A stretch of DNA of 64,000 nt from Olavius algarvensis associated proteobacterium Delta 3 (GCA_903231505.1 CAFBRK010000034.1:18954-82953); one strand, 5' to 3'; counted from the stretch's first letter, positions 53,113-62,488 are shown. Numbers and translations are program-made. Notes: generated from the sequence alone by a model not told the origin.

Positions 53113-54411
53113 TTAGATGCCTAACCGTTCAGACTGCAAGGATTGCAGCTTGGACTTCAACCCATACTTTTCACGCACGGACTCAAATTCTTTCCAGCGC
53201 GGATAGCCCCGAATAAACATGTCCCGTCCCATGCGGACGTCTTTGGTCAGGTAGAGTCGGCCGCCATGATCCAGGACGATACGGTCCAGTTCATCCAGCA
53301 CCCGGAACAATCTGGGCTCTATCTTAAGCTCCAGTGCCAGCGTGTATCCTTGCAGAGGAAACGACAAATAGTTGTCGTTTCCCGGTCCGAGGAGTTTCAG
53401 CACTCCCAGAAAAGAACCAATCCCTTCGGCAGCGATACGGTCCATAATGGTTCGAAGTCCCTCATAGCTGGATTCCTTTGGAAGAGCGAGCTGATACTGG
53501 GTAAACCCATGTCGGCCGTACATCCGCCCGTAGGCAGTGATTCGATCCAGGGGATAGAAGAAAGGTTCCATGGGGGTTAGACGATCTTCGACATAATTCG
53601 GATAAGAACGGTAATAAAACCTGTTAAACATGGCCACTGAGTACCGATTCAACAAGAGGCCCGGCAGGGTAATGGGCATAGGCAGGGGCGTTCGAAACTT
53701 CGGTGCAAGATGCCCTGTGTCGGCGTGTTCGCCGAGCATCAAAATGGAACGTCCGATGTTACCGCCCCTTTGCAGGCAATCAATCCAGGCTACGGAATAT
53801 GTTGAGGCTGCGTTTGCCTCAAACTGATGGAAGGCCTCTTCCAGGTTTCTGCATCGGATATCCGTCTCACGGATGAACCCGCTGCGCACCGGCTGAAGTT
53901 GGATGGCCGCGGTCAAAATTATGCCGGTGAGGCCCATCCCGCCGCAAGTGGCTCGAAAAAGATCTCCATTCTCATCCGGGCTGCAATGCAGAACGTCACC
54001 ACTGGGAAGCATCAGTTCCAGATAATGCACAAACCGACTAAAACAGCCGACCTTATGGTGATTCTTGCCGTGGACATCACTGGAAATAGCCCCCCCCACA
54101 GTGATGAATCGAGTGCCCGGGGTTACGGAAAGAAACCATCCACGGGGGAGAAAAATGTCGATGATATCAGCCAGTGTCACGCCGCATTCCACATGGAGCA
54201 GGCCGGTCTTCTGGTCGAAACCAAGGATTTTATCGAACCGGTTGGTCAAAATCACCTTGGGATTCAACGCCGAATCGCCATAACTGCGACCCATCCCATA
54301 GGGGATCACCGGATCCGTACTACTCAGTAATCGGCCTAATTGGGCGCGGGTTTCAAAGGTCACTCCATTTGCCTTGATCTGCGGGTATCTTCCCCAGGCG
54401 GTGAGCTTCAT
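53113..54411 (-). CDS. FAD-binding oxidase, DprE1-like
   Basis: VAO-type flavoprotein of 432 residues like decaprenylphosphoryl-ribose 2'-oxidase DprE1. The FAD domain shows YGMGRSYGDSALNP near residue 38, TPGTRFITVGGAISSDVHGKNHH near 97 and CGGMGLTGIILTAAIQL near 155. The C-terminal YQLALPKESSYEGLRTI near 320 belongs to the substrate domain. It starts at ATG 54411, overlapping the fusion gene's stop by one base (TGATG). Likely oxidises a lipid-linked sugar for DprE2-like reduction; the actual sugar is unknown. Confidence 0.85.
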   Translation of the reverse strand: MKLTAWGRYPQIKANGVTFETRAQLGRLLSSTDPVIPYGMGRSYGDSALNPKVILTNRFDKILGFDQKTGLLHVECGVTLADIIDIFLPRGWFLSVTPGTRFITVGGAISSDVHGKNHHKVGCFSRFVHYLELMLPSGDVLHCSPDENGDLFRATCGGMGLTGIILTAAIQLQPVRSGFIRETDIRCRNLEEAFHQFEANAASTYSVAWIDCLQRGGNIGRSILMLGEHADTGHLAPKFRTPLPMPITLPGLLLNRYSVAMFNRFYYRSYPNYVEDRLTPMEPFFYPLDRITAYGRMYGRHGFTQYQLALPKESSYEGLRTIMDRIAAEGIGSFLGVLKLLGPGNDNYLSFPLQGYTLALELKIEPRLFRVLDELDRIVLDHGGRLYLTKDVRMGRDMFIRGYPRWKEFESVREKYGLKSKLQSLQSERLGI

Positions 54412-55868
54412 CAGTAGGTCATCCGATAATTAAATATCCGGCGCAGCATCTTCAGCGCGGTCCGGGCATGGGCCCGGAAATGCCCGGAGTGTTTTGACAC
54501 GCCGCCGTAGCGCTGCCGATAGGAAACCGGGATTTCAATGATGCGACGCCTGCAAATCAGGACCGCAATCATCATCTCCGGAGAGAAGTCAGGTCCCGAG
54601 GCTGTCAGATACGGCCGGATTTTCTCATAGCTGGTTTTCCATATCGCCCGATAGGTGCATCCGACATCCGTAAAGCGTGGTTCCTGCGCCCACCACAAGG
54701 CCTCTATGAGCTTTCCCACGGCGACATTCCCCCAGCGCAGGAGGCCTTCCATGTTGGCCCCCTGTTCAATGAGCTGTCGGGTGGTGCGCGTGCCGATGAC
54801 CATATCGCAGTCTTTGAGGTATTGCAGGAATTTGGGAATGTCCTTTGCCTGGAAGCTGCCGTCTGCTTCAGTCAGCACAACGATATCGCCAAGGGCATCG
54901 TCCAGCCCCCGCCGCAACGCGCAACCATATCCTTGACGCGTCTCCGTGACGACCCTGGCCCCGGCATGGTGTGCCCTCTCGCCTGTCCGGTCTCGGGAAT
55001 TATTGTCCACGACCAGGACCTCATCGATCTCTTTTCGAGAACCGAAGTCCCGAATCACCTCCTCGATGGTTTCCTCTTCGTTGTAGGCAGGAATGACGAC
55101 GCTCACCCGGTAACGATCAAAATACCGCTCCCGAAGAATGTAGTGCGCCATGTTCAGGTCGTCGACACTGTTTACATTGAGGTAGGCCCCCTCCAGCATG
55201 CAGGCGTGAACCGTCTCTGTTTCAGCCATGCGGGACAGGACATCGGTGATCTCCACTTCTCCTCTCAGCGCGGAAGGCGGCGTATTGCGGATGTAATCGA
55301 ACACCTTACGGTTCAAGAGATAGGTCCCCACGCCCATCAACCGAGTCCGGGGTTGCTTGGGTTTTTCCTCCAGGGAGATCACGCGGGATTCTTTGATGAC
55401 CCCGGTGTAATTTTTCGATATACGAAATCGGTTCGTCTCTTCGCGAAACATGAGGGCCGTATCGCCGTTGCCGTCCAGGTACGCCAGCAGATCCCTGTGA
55501 TTGGAATCCAGGTAAAACTCGTCACCCAGCATCACGACAAAACGGTCATGGCGCACCTCCGGTTCGGCACAGAGCATCGCATGCCCGATACCTTTCTGGT
55601 GGATTTGGCGAACGAAAGAGATGTCCTGATCGAGTCCGTTGTTTTGAAAATACTCGGCTATCTGATCGCCCAGATAGCCGACGACAACAATGATGTCCCG
55701 GATGCCGAGCTGTTGGCGCATGATCTCGACATTCCGTTCGATCAGGGTTTTCCCACCGACCTCCATGAGCGCTTTGGGAATATATCGGGTGGCCGGATAG
55801 GCACGCACGCCCTTTCCGGCAGCAAGGATGATGCCCTGGAGTGGGCGGCTATCGGATGGTAGATTCAT
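54411..55868 (-). CDS. Fusion: sugar nucleotidyltransferase plus polyprenyl-phosphate-type GT2
   Basis: Two-domain protein of 485 residues. Residues 10-235 are a nucleotidyltransferase (GIILAAGKGVRAYPATRYIPKAL, GHAMLCAEPEV, MLGDEFYL) that would make an NDP-sugar. Residues 250-485 are a DPM1-like GT2 (VSVVIPAYNEEETIEEVI, VLVVDNNSRDRTG, LTEADGSFQAKDIPKFL with a DG site). The fusion implies that the activated sugar is handed directly to a lipid carrier or acceptor. ATG 55868 has GGAAGG upstream. It is cotranscribed with the DprE1/E2-like genes. Confidence 0.87.
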   Translation of the reverse strand: MNLPSDSRPLQGIILAAGKGVRAYPATRYIPKALMEVGGKTLIERNVEIMRQQLGIRDIIVVVGYLGDQIAEYFQNNGLDQDISFVRQIHQKGIGHAMLCAEPEVRHDRFVVMLGDEFYLDSNHRDLLAYLDGNGDTALMFREETNRFRISKNYTGVIKESRVISLEEKPKQPRTRLMGVGTYLLNRKVFDYIRNTPPSALRGEVEITDVLSRMAETETVHACMLEGAYLNVNSVDDLNMAHYILRERYFDRYRVSVVIPAYNEEETIEEVIRDFGSRKEIDEVLVVDNNSRDRTGERAHHAGARVVTETRQGYGCALRRGLDDALGDIVVLTEADGSFQAKDIPKFLQYLKDCDMVIGTRTTRQLIEQGANMEGLLRWGNVAVGKLIEALWWAQEPRFTDVGCTYRAIWKTSYEKIRPYLTASGPDFSPEMMIAVLICRRRIIEIPVSYRQRYGGVSKHSGHFRAHARTALKMLRRIFNYRMTY

Positions 55869-56011
55869 GGCCTTCCATTGGTTGAACATAAAATTGTGCA
55901 ACGATGTGATAAACCGCGACAATGTCGCTCAACGCGATAAAATTTTTGCTTCAACTCCACGACTGAAGCACGGAACGTTCGACCTGTGTCGCTCGTGGCG
56001 TCCGTTGCCGC

Positions 56012-57523
56012 TCAGCGAGACGTTCTATTTGCCACCTTTTCCGGAAAATACCATTCGTAGAAAAAGCAGCGGCCAACCGGAAGATACTCGGGTATCTGGT
56101 AGCAGTCCCGCAGAATTTGTTTCAGAAACAATTCCCGGTATCGGTCAAAGCGAAAGCCCTTCCCATAGACGACCGAAAAATCCGCCCCCCGAACGGGAAG
56201 AATATCGACGGTGAAATCATCGAAGTATTCGATGTAGTCACGAAACTCAGCGGGTTTGACCGGAAGGGTGGACAGAATCAGAATGTTTTTCCCGTCCAAG
56301 GCTCTAAAATCGGTCACCTTGTCGTCATTTCGGCCGTTCCGGTCGTCGTCGTTAAAGACGAAAAACCGCTGCCCGCTGTGATACGTCATCAGGGCGGCCG
56401 TCGTGTATCCGGGTGTGCCGAATGCGTAATCGGCTTGATGGGGTTGAAGCGCCTCGAAAATTTCTTCTCCATAAAAGCCCATGACTATGTCCGCATAATA
56501 CCGGTGATTTTTTAAGGTTTCAACCGGCAGTGCGAGTGCGACCAGAACAACGAGAACATGGAGACCGCTGAAAATCAGCGAAAGTCTCACAATTCGGCGG
56601 ATGGCCGCCGTATCAACGTACACCAGCAGCAGATAGACGAAGGGATAAAACGACAGTGTCCAGTGCAGACTCGTATCGAAAAAGGACAACATCGCCAGCA
56701 GTCCCATTGGGATAACCGCCAGGTAAAAGAACAGGTTGTTCTCTGCGCGCACACCACGATAGACGCTTCCGGCATTGCGCAGGAGGTAGTAGGTCACCCA
56801 CGGGGTGGCCAGGTAAACCTGGAACGCGACAAACAGCAGGAAGGTCTCCAGACTCAGGCTGTGGTCCTTGTTCCGGTTGAAGACATTGAACATCAGCGTC
56901 AGCCAGCAATCGTGGTAGTTCCAGTAGAGGTGCAGGACGATCATCGGGGCAGCACCCAGCAGGATCAGAATGCCCTGTTTGATCGATTCCCGCCGCCAGG
57001 AGAGCACCAGATAGCCGAAAATACCGATCATCAGGAGCCCGGCAAAGTACTTGCTCAGTATGGCCAGGCTTAGAAAAAACCCGGTCAGCAACAGCAAACC
57101 CGAACTGTGCCGGTGCACCCCGGTGTAAAATGCCACCCCCGTCAGAAAGACAAAAAGAAACAACGGGATGTCGGTTGTGATGGGAATCAGAAGAACGTGC
57201 AGCGGTGATGCCAGAAATGCCAGAGATATCCATCGTGCCTTCTCCGGCCGCCCTAAAAACCGTTGAATGACCAAACCGATCCCGAGAGCCACCACCGCAC
57301 CGGATACGAGGGTAAAGAGACGAAAGAAGAAAATGTGCCGGCCCGGAAGAGAAAACAGGCGGATTACCCACGCCACCATAGGAGGGTGATCGTAGTAGTT
57401 CACATCCAGATTCAAGGCCCAAGTGTAGAAATACGCCTCATCCGAAGTGATGGGAAACAGAACCGCCAGGACCAGTTTTATCAAAAGGATCCCGGCAAAA
57501 TATTTCCGGTAGTGCTTTTCCAC
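56012..57523 (-). CDS. GT39/ArnT-like membrane glycosyltransferase
   Basis: Polytopic GT-C enzyme (503 residues) using a polyprenyl-phosphate sugar. The first periplasmic loop has the DE motif ITSDEAYFYTWALNLDVNYYDHPP near residue 26, followed by about 11 membrane segments. A soluble C-terminal part (about 370-503) includes FFVFNDDDRNGRNDD. GTG 57523 is the start. It probably transfers the lipid-linked sugar made by the downstream genes onto LPS or another envelope glycan. Confidence 0.85.
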   Translation of the reverse strand: MEKHYRKYFAGILLIKLVLAVLFPITSDEAYFYTWALNLDVNYYDHPPMVAWVIRLFSLPGRHIFFFRLFTLVSGAVVALGIGLVIQRFLGRPEKARWISLAFLASPLHVLLIPITTDIPLFLFVFLTGVAFYTGVHRHSSGLLLLTGFFLSLAILSKYFAGLLMIGIFGYLVLSWRRESIKQGILILLGAAPMIVLHLYWNYHDCWLTLMFNVFNRNKDHSLSLETFLLFVAFQVYLATPWVTYYLLRNAGSVYRGVRAENNLFFYLAVIPMGLLAMLSFFDTSLHWTLSFYPFVYLLLVYVDTAAIRRIVRLSLIFSGLHVLVVLVALALPVETLKNHRYYADIVMGFYGEEIFEALQPHQADYAFGTPGYTTAALMTYHSGQRFFVFNDDDRNGRNDDKVTDFRALDGKNILILSTLPVKPAEFRDYIEYFDDFTVDILPVRGADFSVVYGKGFRFDRYRELFLKQILRDCYQIPEYLPVGRCFFYEWYFPEKVANRTSR

Positions 57524-57782
57524 CGATCGATTCTTTCAGTAGATTTTGTGAGAACTTCGAAATCCTGCAAGCTACCAAAATCACGTGGCTTTGTCCACAA
57601 CTGAGTCCGGCCGCAGAAAATTCCGATCGACCGGCGTTGACACCAACGAAACCGGGTTTGTCAGGGGCAATACGCCTTGAGGGATGGTTGTCATCTTCCG
57701 CCGGCAACGCGCCGAACAAGGTGCCCAGAACCGACACCCGGGGCAACTTGACTTTGGTCAGGGCGACACGTATTGGAAGACC

Positions 57783-59366
57783 ATGACAAGTGCGGACCAG
57801 AAATCCTACCTGGGGCTGGCCTTGGCCTGGGTTATCGGCTTTACCCTCCTTCGAATGGTTTACAGCCAGGCATTTCTATTAACACCGGATGAGGCGAACT
57901 ACTGGCAGTGGGGCCGTCACCTGGATTGGGGCTATCATGACCAGGCGCCGCTCATCGGATGGGCCATCCGGGCCAGCACCTCTCTTTTTGGCAACACCGA
58001 GTTCGGAGTCCGCCTTCCCTCCGTTATCGCCATGGCCATTGCGTCCCTGTACATGATCGCTATCGCGAACCGGTGGTACGGGGCAGATGCCGTATTTGGC
58101 ACCGCTTTGCTGACCCAGGCCATTTTCGAGTTCAATCTGGGTGGTCTCCTGGCGACGCCGGACGGGCTTCAGGCGGCCGCCTGGGCCGGAGCCACCTATC
58201 ACGTGGCCAGGGGATACGAAGACAATGCCGGATCCCAGTGGCTGGCCGCCGGTGCCTGGTTCGGTTTCGGCCTGCTCGCCAAATTTACGATGGTCATTTT
58301 TCTTCCCAGCGCCTATCTATACGGGCTCGCGGCCAGAGAGCATCGATCCCGGTTGGTCGGCATCAAACCTTATGCCGGTGTGGCGCTCGGATTCGTCATG
58401 TTTTTGCCGGTCATCCTCTGGAACCACGCCCACAACTGGAACTCGGTGCGCCATGTGGCCCATATCGGGGGCGCAAACGAGCCGTTTGGAATCCACCTGA
58501 ATTTTCTGGGTGATTACATCGGGTCCCAGGCCGCGTTACTGACGCCGCTGGCGTTCCTGTTGGTCCTTATGGCCTGGGGCCGCGCGCTGAGCAGCGCCGA
58601 ACGGCAGACGCGTTGGATTTCCCAATACCTGTTTTCTACGTCGTTTCCTATGTTTGCCGGATTTGCCGTGTTGAGCCTGCATTCACGGGTTTACGGCAAC
58701 TGGCCCGGTGCCGGTTATATTCCCGTGGCCGTTCTGGCTGCCGCCTTCTATCGCGGAAGGAAAAAGCCCGGGTTTCAAAAAACCGGTTTCGGGCGAAAAT
58801 TGTACCCATGGACCGTTGCCTCGGCCTATCTGATTACGGCGATCGTCCTGGTTCAGGTGGTCTGGCCGGTCATCCCTGTTCCCCGACGCCTGGATCGAAT
58901 CTCCCAAGAACTCACCGGTTGGGATGCCCTGGGAACCCGTGCCGGAGATCTGATTGCCGACATGCCGAATCCCAACAGAACGTTCCTGTTCGCATATGCC
59001 TACCAGGAGGCCAGTCAACTGGCGTTCTACACACCCGGCCAGCCAGAAACGGTCGCCATCAACAAATGGTCGCGGCCGAATGTCTACGATTACTGGTGGC
59101 GGGATGAAGATCTCATCGGCTGGGACGGCGTTGGCATATCTTACGGGTCCAGGGACCACGAGACCCGCCTGGCTGAGATTTTCGAACGGATCGACCCGCC
59201 GGTGGCCGTGCCGATCCACCGGAAACAGGTATTTTGGCGGCGGTCCGTGCCTGAACCGCCGATCAAGGTGTTCTTCCTGTATCGCGCGTATGGCTTCAAA
59301 GGCGGGCTCCGGTGGATTCCCCCGGATGCCGATGATGTAAGGGTTTCCCAGAAAGAAATGCCTTAA
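57783..59366 (+). CDS. GT39-family membrane glycosyltransferase
   Basis: Second GT-C enzyme (527 residues), divergent from the first. LLTPDEANYWQWGRHLDWGYHDQAPLIGW near residue 38 carries the catalytic Asp-Glu and the DQAP loop; ATPDGLQAAAW near 122 and FGLLAKFTMVIFLPSAYL near 165 are typical. About 10-12 helices precede a periplasmic C-terminal domain. ATG 57783 has GGAAG upstream; the longer open frame lacks a ribosome site. Its last codons lie inside a nonamer repeat tract. Confidence 0.87.
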   Translation: MTSADQKSYLGLALAWVIGFTLLRMVYSQAFLLTPDEANYWQWGRHLDWGYHDQAPLIGWAIRASTSLFGNTEFGVRLPSVIAMAIASLYMIAIANRWYGADAVFGTALLTQAIFEFNLGGLLATPDGLQAAAWAGATYHVARGYEDNAGSQWLAAGAWFGFGLLAKFTMVIFLPSAYLYGLAAREHRSRLVGIKPYAGVALGFVMFLPVILWNHAHNWNSVRHVAHIGGANEPFGIHLNFLGDYIGSQAALLTPLAFLLVLMAWGRALSSAERQTRWISQYLFSTSFPMFAGFAVLSLHSRVYGNWPGAGYIPVAVLAAAFYRGRKKPGFQKTGFGRKLYPWTVASAYLITAIVLVQVVWPVIPVPRRLDRISQELTGWDALGTRAGDLIADMPNPNRTFLFAYAYQEASQLAFYTPGQPETVAINKWSRPNVYDYWWRDEDLIGWDGVGISYGSRDHETRLAEIFERIDPPVAVPIHRKQVFWRRSVPEPPIKVFFLYRAYGFKGGLRWIPPDADDVRVSQKEMP

Positions 59367-59475
59367 ATTATAAATGCCTAAAATGCCTAAATTTGAAGAC
59401 TGATATACATTGGCCATTTTGGGTATTTTAGCGCATTTCAGGCATTTCAGGCATTTCAGGCACTTTAGGCATTCG
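59356..59475. repeat. Nonamer tract F with opposed arms (GT39/crotonase gap)
   Basis: The left arm (59356-59392) repeats AAATGCCTAAAAT. The right arm (59431-59475) is five in-phase 9-nt units: GCGCATTTC, AGGCATTTC twice, then AGGCACTTT and AGGCATTCG. The left arm equals tract E (28/29); the right arm equals tract B inverted (30/30). The GT39 stop codon (59364-59366) is inside the left arm. Confidence 0.88.
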
Positions 59476-59514
59476 TAAAATTTCCCTTAAACCCCCATTC
59501 AAAGAGAACCAGTT

Positions 59515-60336
59515 ATGTCAAATTACACATTCTATAAAGTGGAACGAAAAGGCCCTGTCGCATGGGTGTATCTGAACCGGCCGGAGAAAAACAATGCCAT
59601 GCACCTGCCGGCCTGGACGGAAGCGGAACCGGTTTTTGCATCGATGGATGCCGATCCGGACATCCGTGTCGTGGTCATCGCCGGGAAAGGGAAATGCTTC
59701 TGTGCCGGTCTCGACCTTCTGGAAATGGCATCCGCCGTACCTGAGTTGGCAGAACCCCATCCCCGGGGCGGATCCAAATGGCGTCTGGTGCGCAAGGTCA
59801 GAGAACTGCAGGAGACCATGAACGTTATCGAGCGCTGCCGCAAGCCGGTCATCGCCGCAATACATGGATACTGCATCGGCGCCGGACTGGACATGGCGGC
59901 ATCCTGCGACATCCGATTGTGTTCGGCGGATGCCGTGTTTTCCCTGCGGGAAGCAGCCATTGGTATTGTGGCCGACGTCGGGGCCCTCCAGCGTCTACCG
60001 CGGATCATTGGCCAGGGCATTGCGCGGGAACTCGCCTTTTCCGCGGCCTTTGTGGACGCCCAACGGGCCAAACGGGTACTGTTGGTGAACGACGTGTTCA
60101 AGGATAGGGACGAATTGATGGCCGCTGCCCAGGCAATGGCCGAAACTATTGCAGACAATTCTCCGCTGGCGGTTCAGGCCGCCAAGGATGTGCTCAATTA
60201 CAGCACCGGGCGACCGGTGGAAGACGGACTGCGGTACGTCGCCGGCATCAGCGCCAATATCATCCCTTCCGCCGATCTCATGGAAGCCATGACAGCCTTT
60301 GCAGAAAAACGGAAACCGAAGTTCACCGGGGAGTGA
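59515..60336 (+). CDS. Crotonase-family enzyme, dienoyl-CoA isomerase-like
   Basis: Enoyl-CoA hydratase/isomerase fold (273 residues). The CoA oxyanion-hole elements are GKGKCFCAGLDLLEMA near residue 58 and HGYCIGAGLDMAASCDIR near 117. The acidic pair in SLREAAIGIVADVGALQRLP near 143 (Glu and Asp eight residues apart) is that of delta3,5-delta2,4-dienoyl-CoA isomerase rather than of hydratase. It probably acts in unsaturated fatty acid or aromatic-derived acyl-CoA breakdown. No other beta-oxidation gene is adjacent. Confidence 0.88.
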   Translation: MSNYTFYKVERKGPVAWVYLNRPEKNNAMHLPAWTEAEPVFASMDADPDIRVVVIAGKGKCFCAGLDLLEMASAVPELAEPHPRGGSKWRLVRKVRELQETMNVIERCRKPVIAAIHGYCIGAGLDMAASCDIRLCSADAVFSLREAAIGIVADVGALQRLPRIIGQGIARELAFSAAFVDAQRAKRVLLVNDVFKDRDELMAAAQAMAETIADNSPLAVQAAKDVLNYSTGRPVEDGLRYVAGISANIIPSADLMEAMTAFAEKRKPKFTGE

Positions 60337-60339
60337 ATC

Positions 60340-60754
60340 GGTTGGCCGGTTGGCCGGTTTTACCAGTTTCGCCGGTTGGCTGAAAAGAAGGGCGTTTGCC
60401 GCTTTTGGATGTCGTCATTGAGTCATGGGTCCCGCTGCAGGGAACGTCATTCTTGGGTTTTCTTCCAACTTGCAGCCCGCCACAGGCGGACACGCTTTTA
60501 GCTTTCAACTTTGAGCTTTGAGCTTCGAACTCCAATCCCTTACATCTGTCCTCAGTCCTCTGTCCTCAGTCCTCTGTCCTCAGTCCTCTGTCATCCGACT
60601 TCTGGCATCTGACTTCTGGCATCCGACTTCTGACTTCTGACATCCGACTTCTGACATCCGACTTCTGACACCGGATACCCGAAACCCGATACCTGCCTCC
60701 AACATCAAGCCCACTGAAGGCAAGCAAGCATCCAGAATCCAGGATCCAGTATCC
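60340..60754. repeat. Composite tract G: octamers followed by 37 phased heptamers
   Basis: 60340-60381 is an octamer block (GGTTGGCC type). 60496-60754 is exactly 259 nt, 37 heptamers in one unbroken phase, moving through families TTTGAGC, TCTGTCC/TCAGTCC, TCCGACT/TCTGACA, CCCGATA and AGNATCC. In the final family N is C, A, G, T in successive units. The block ends 6 nt from the fmdE stop. 60382-60495 holds no gene. Confidence 0.9.
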
Positions 60755-60760
60755 GTTGAC

Positions 60761-61372
60761 CTACCACCGCTGCTCCCTTGTTTCAAAGCAGGGGATACAC
60801 AGCGTCTCTCCCATGAATCGTCTTGTGCGCGACTCCATTACGTTCTCTCCGCACCCCTCGCACGGCACACTCTCCATGATCCGGGCTTTTTTCGGAGCAG
60901 GCTCCGACACCGGATTGATGTCGAAAAGCTCTTCCGGGACTGCCTCCATGATATACCGGGTCTGGTCATCGATCGCTCGTCGCAGCCGAGCTTTTTCCGC
61001 CGAGCTGAGATTCCCACCGGCCGCCTTTTTCTTTCGGAGGGAAACGATGGTGCCGTCCGGCCGGCCCATGATCCCGGGTCGCGTGACGATACGGATCGCT
61101 TTTCCGTCCCGGCGACGGTAGAACGTGAAGGCGTTTTTGCCGTAGTCCAGATGGATCAGGTTCCCCTTTCCGAAAGTGCAGCCGGTCAGAAATTGAATGG
61201 CGTCAACGCCGCACATGTCGGTCTCGACAACGGCCAGGATCTCTTCGTCATCGGCCCTGCCGACATCGCGGAGCGCTACCTCGGCAGCCCGGATGCCGAT
61301 TGCCAGCCCCGGGCAGGAATGCCCGTGGAACCGTATCGTCTGCTCGATCAAGTCTTCGTGGATATCCATCAC
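60761..61372 (-). CDS. FmdE-family protein with C-terminal zinc finger
   Basis: FmdE-type protein (203 residues), named after a formylmethanofuran dehydrogenase-associated protein; its function is not established. The core has RFHGHSCPGLAIGIRAAEVAL near residue 13, and ETDMCGVDAIQFLTGCTFGKGNL near 50 with conserved Cys residues. A C-terminal finger CEGC ... CIPC (near 170-195) is commonly fused in sulfate reducers. It lies 42 nt downstream of the KamA-like gene and may share its transcript. Confidence 0.88.
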   Translation of the reverse strand: MMDIHEDLIEQTIRFHGHSCPGLAIGIRAAEVALRDVGRADDEEILAVVETDMCGVDAIQFLTGCTFGKGNLIHLDYGKNAFTFYRRRDGKAIRIVTRPGIMGRPDGTIVSLRKKKAAGGNLSSAEKARLRRAIDDQTRYIMEAVPEELFDINPVSEPAPKKARIMESVPCEGCGENVMESRTRRFMGETLCIPCFETREQRW

Positions 61373-61414
61373 GCCTCCCGGATGTCTCTGTTCCGAAGAT
61401 CTCAGGAAACTATT

Positions 61415-62488
61415 CTACTCCGGCATATTGGGCCATTTGGTCTCTTTCCCTTTGTAATTCCGGAGCGTGTATTCCTTCTCGTTCTTGTCAACGATGTAGT
61501 AATCGGGCATGAGGGGTATTTTCCCGATATTCGTGGCGATCACATACATGGGCTGTGCCAGACCCGTTGTGTGACCACGGATGGCATCCCGGATCAATTC
61601 GGCGCCTTTCTCCACCGGCGTCCGGAAATGATCGATTCCGGGTGCGGGCTCACAGTAGAATACATAATAGGGCCGGATGCGCACGGTCAGGAGTTTCTGG
61701 TGCAACCGCCGGAAGGATTCCACGTCGTCGTTGATCCCCTTGAGAAGTACCGCCTGATTGCCCACGTTCACCCCGCAGGTCAAGAGTTCGTAAACCGCCC
61801 GCGCGGTTTCTTCGGTCAGTTCGTTGGCGTGATTGCATTGGGTGTTGATCCATATCGGGATGCGGTGATAGGGGCGCAGGATCTTTTTCAGACCGTCGGT
61901 AATCCTCTGGGGCAGCACGATGGGCGCCCGGGTGCCGAACCGGATCATCTCCAGGTGGGGGATCTCCCGCAGCTTTCGGATAACATATTCGATTTTTTCA
62001 TCGGACAGAATAAACGGGTCACCTCCGGTAATCAGAACATCCCGGATTTCCGTGTGCTCCCGGATCCAGTCGATACCTTCATCCACGTCCATGCGCAGCT
62101 TCAGATCCCGGTCGACCACCAGCTCCTTGCGAAAACAGTGCCGGCAGTAATTAGCGCACACGTCGGTGACGGTAAACGCAATCCGGTCATCATACTGCCG
62201 TGCAATGCTGTCGGGGCGCACTTCCCCGGTATCGCGATTTTCCTTCCATATGAGATAATTCGGTATCCCAAATGTATTCTCTCTTTCTTTCAAAGAGGGG
62301 ATCACCTGTTTTCGGATAGGGCAGTCCGGATCCTCCGGGTCCATCAGGGACGCAAAGTACGGCGTTGTCCCCCATTTGGTCTTCATTTCCCCAATCGCTT
62401 CTTCTTCTTCGGGAGTCACGTGAATATACTCTTTGAGTCGGTCAATGGTGTTGACATGGTTGTGAAGTTGTTCTTTCCAAGCCTCCAT
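61415..62488 (-). CDS. KamA-family radical SAM aminomutase-like protein
   Basis: Radical-SAM, PLP-dependent 2,3-aminomutase family (357 residues). The Fe-S motif is VCANYCRHCFRKEL near residue 110 and LITGGDPFILSD follows near 150. The PLP lysine is in ATNIGKIPLMPDYY. The two Asp residues that fix the side chain of lysine in lysine 2,3-aminomutase (D293, D330) are replaced: the first aligns with Glu in FYCEPAPGIDHF and the second with Ala, in a loop two residues shorter (APGGGG absent). The substrate is therefore probably not lysine. ATG 62488 has AAGGAG upstream. Confidence 0.85.
   Translation of the reverse strand: MEAWKEQLHNHVNTIDRLKEYIHVTPEEEEAIGEMKTKWGTTPYFASLMDPEDPDCPIRKQVIPSLKERENTFGIPNYLIWKENRDTGEVRPDSIARQYDDRIAFTVTDVCANYCRHCFRKELVVDRDLKLRMDVDEGIDWIREHTEIRDVLITGGDPFILSDEKIEYVIRKLREIPHLEMIRFGTRAPIVLPQRITDGLKKILRPYHRIPIWINTQCNHANELTEETARAVYELLTCGVNVGNQAVLLKGINDDVESFRRLHQKLLTVRIRPYYVFYCEPAPGIDHFRTPVEKGAELIRDAIRGHTTGLAQPMYVIATNIGKIPLMPDYYIVDKNEKEYTLRNYKGKETKWPNMPE

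Noticed and set aside
54822..55862. Plus-strand frame of 346 codons opposite the nucleotidyltransferase fusion
   Set aside because: Antisense shadow with no domain or ribosome site.
60496..60754. Possible CRISPR array
   Set aside because: Units are 7 nt with no spacers and no cas genes in the window.
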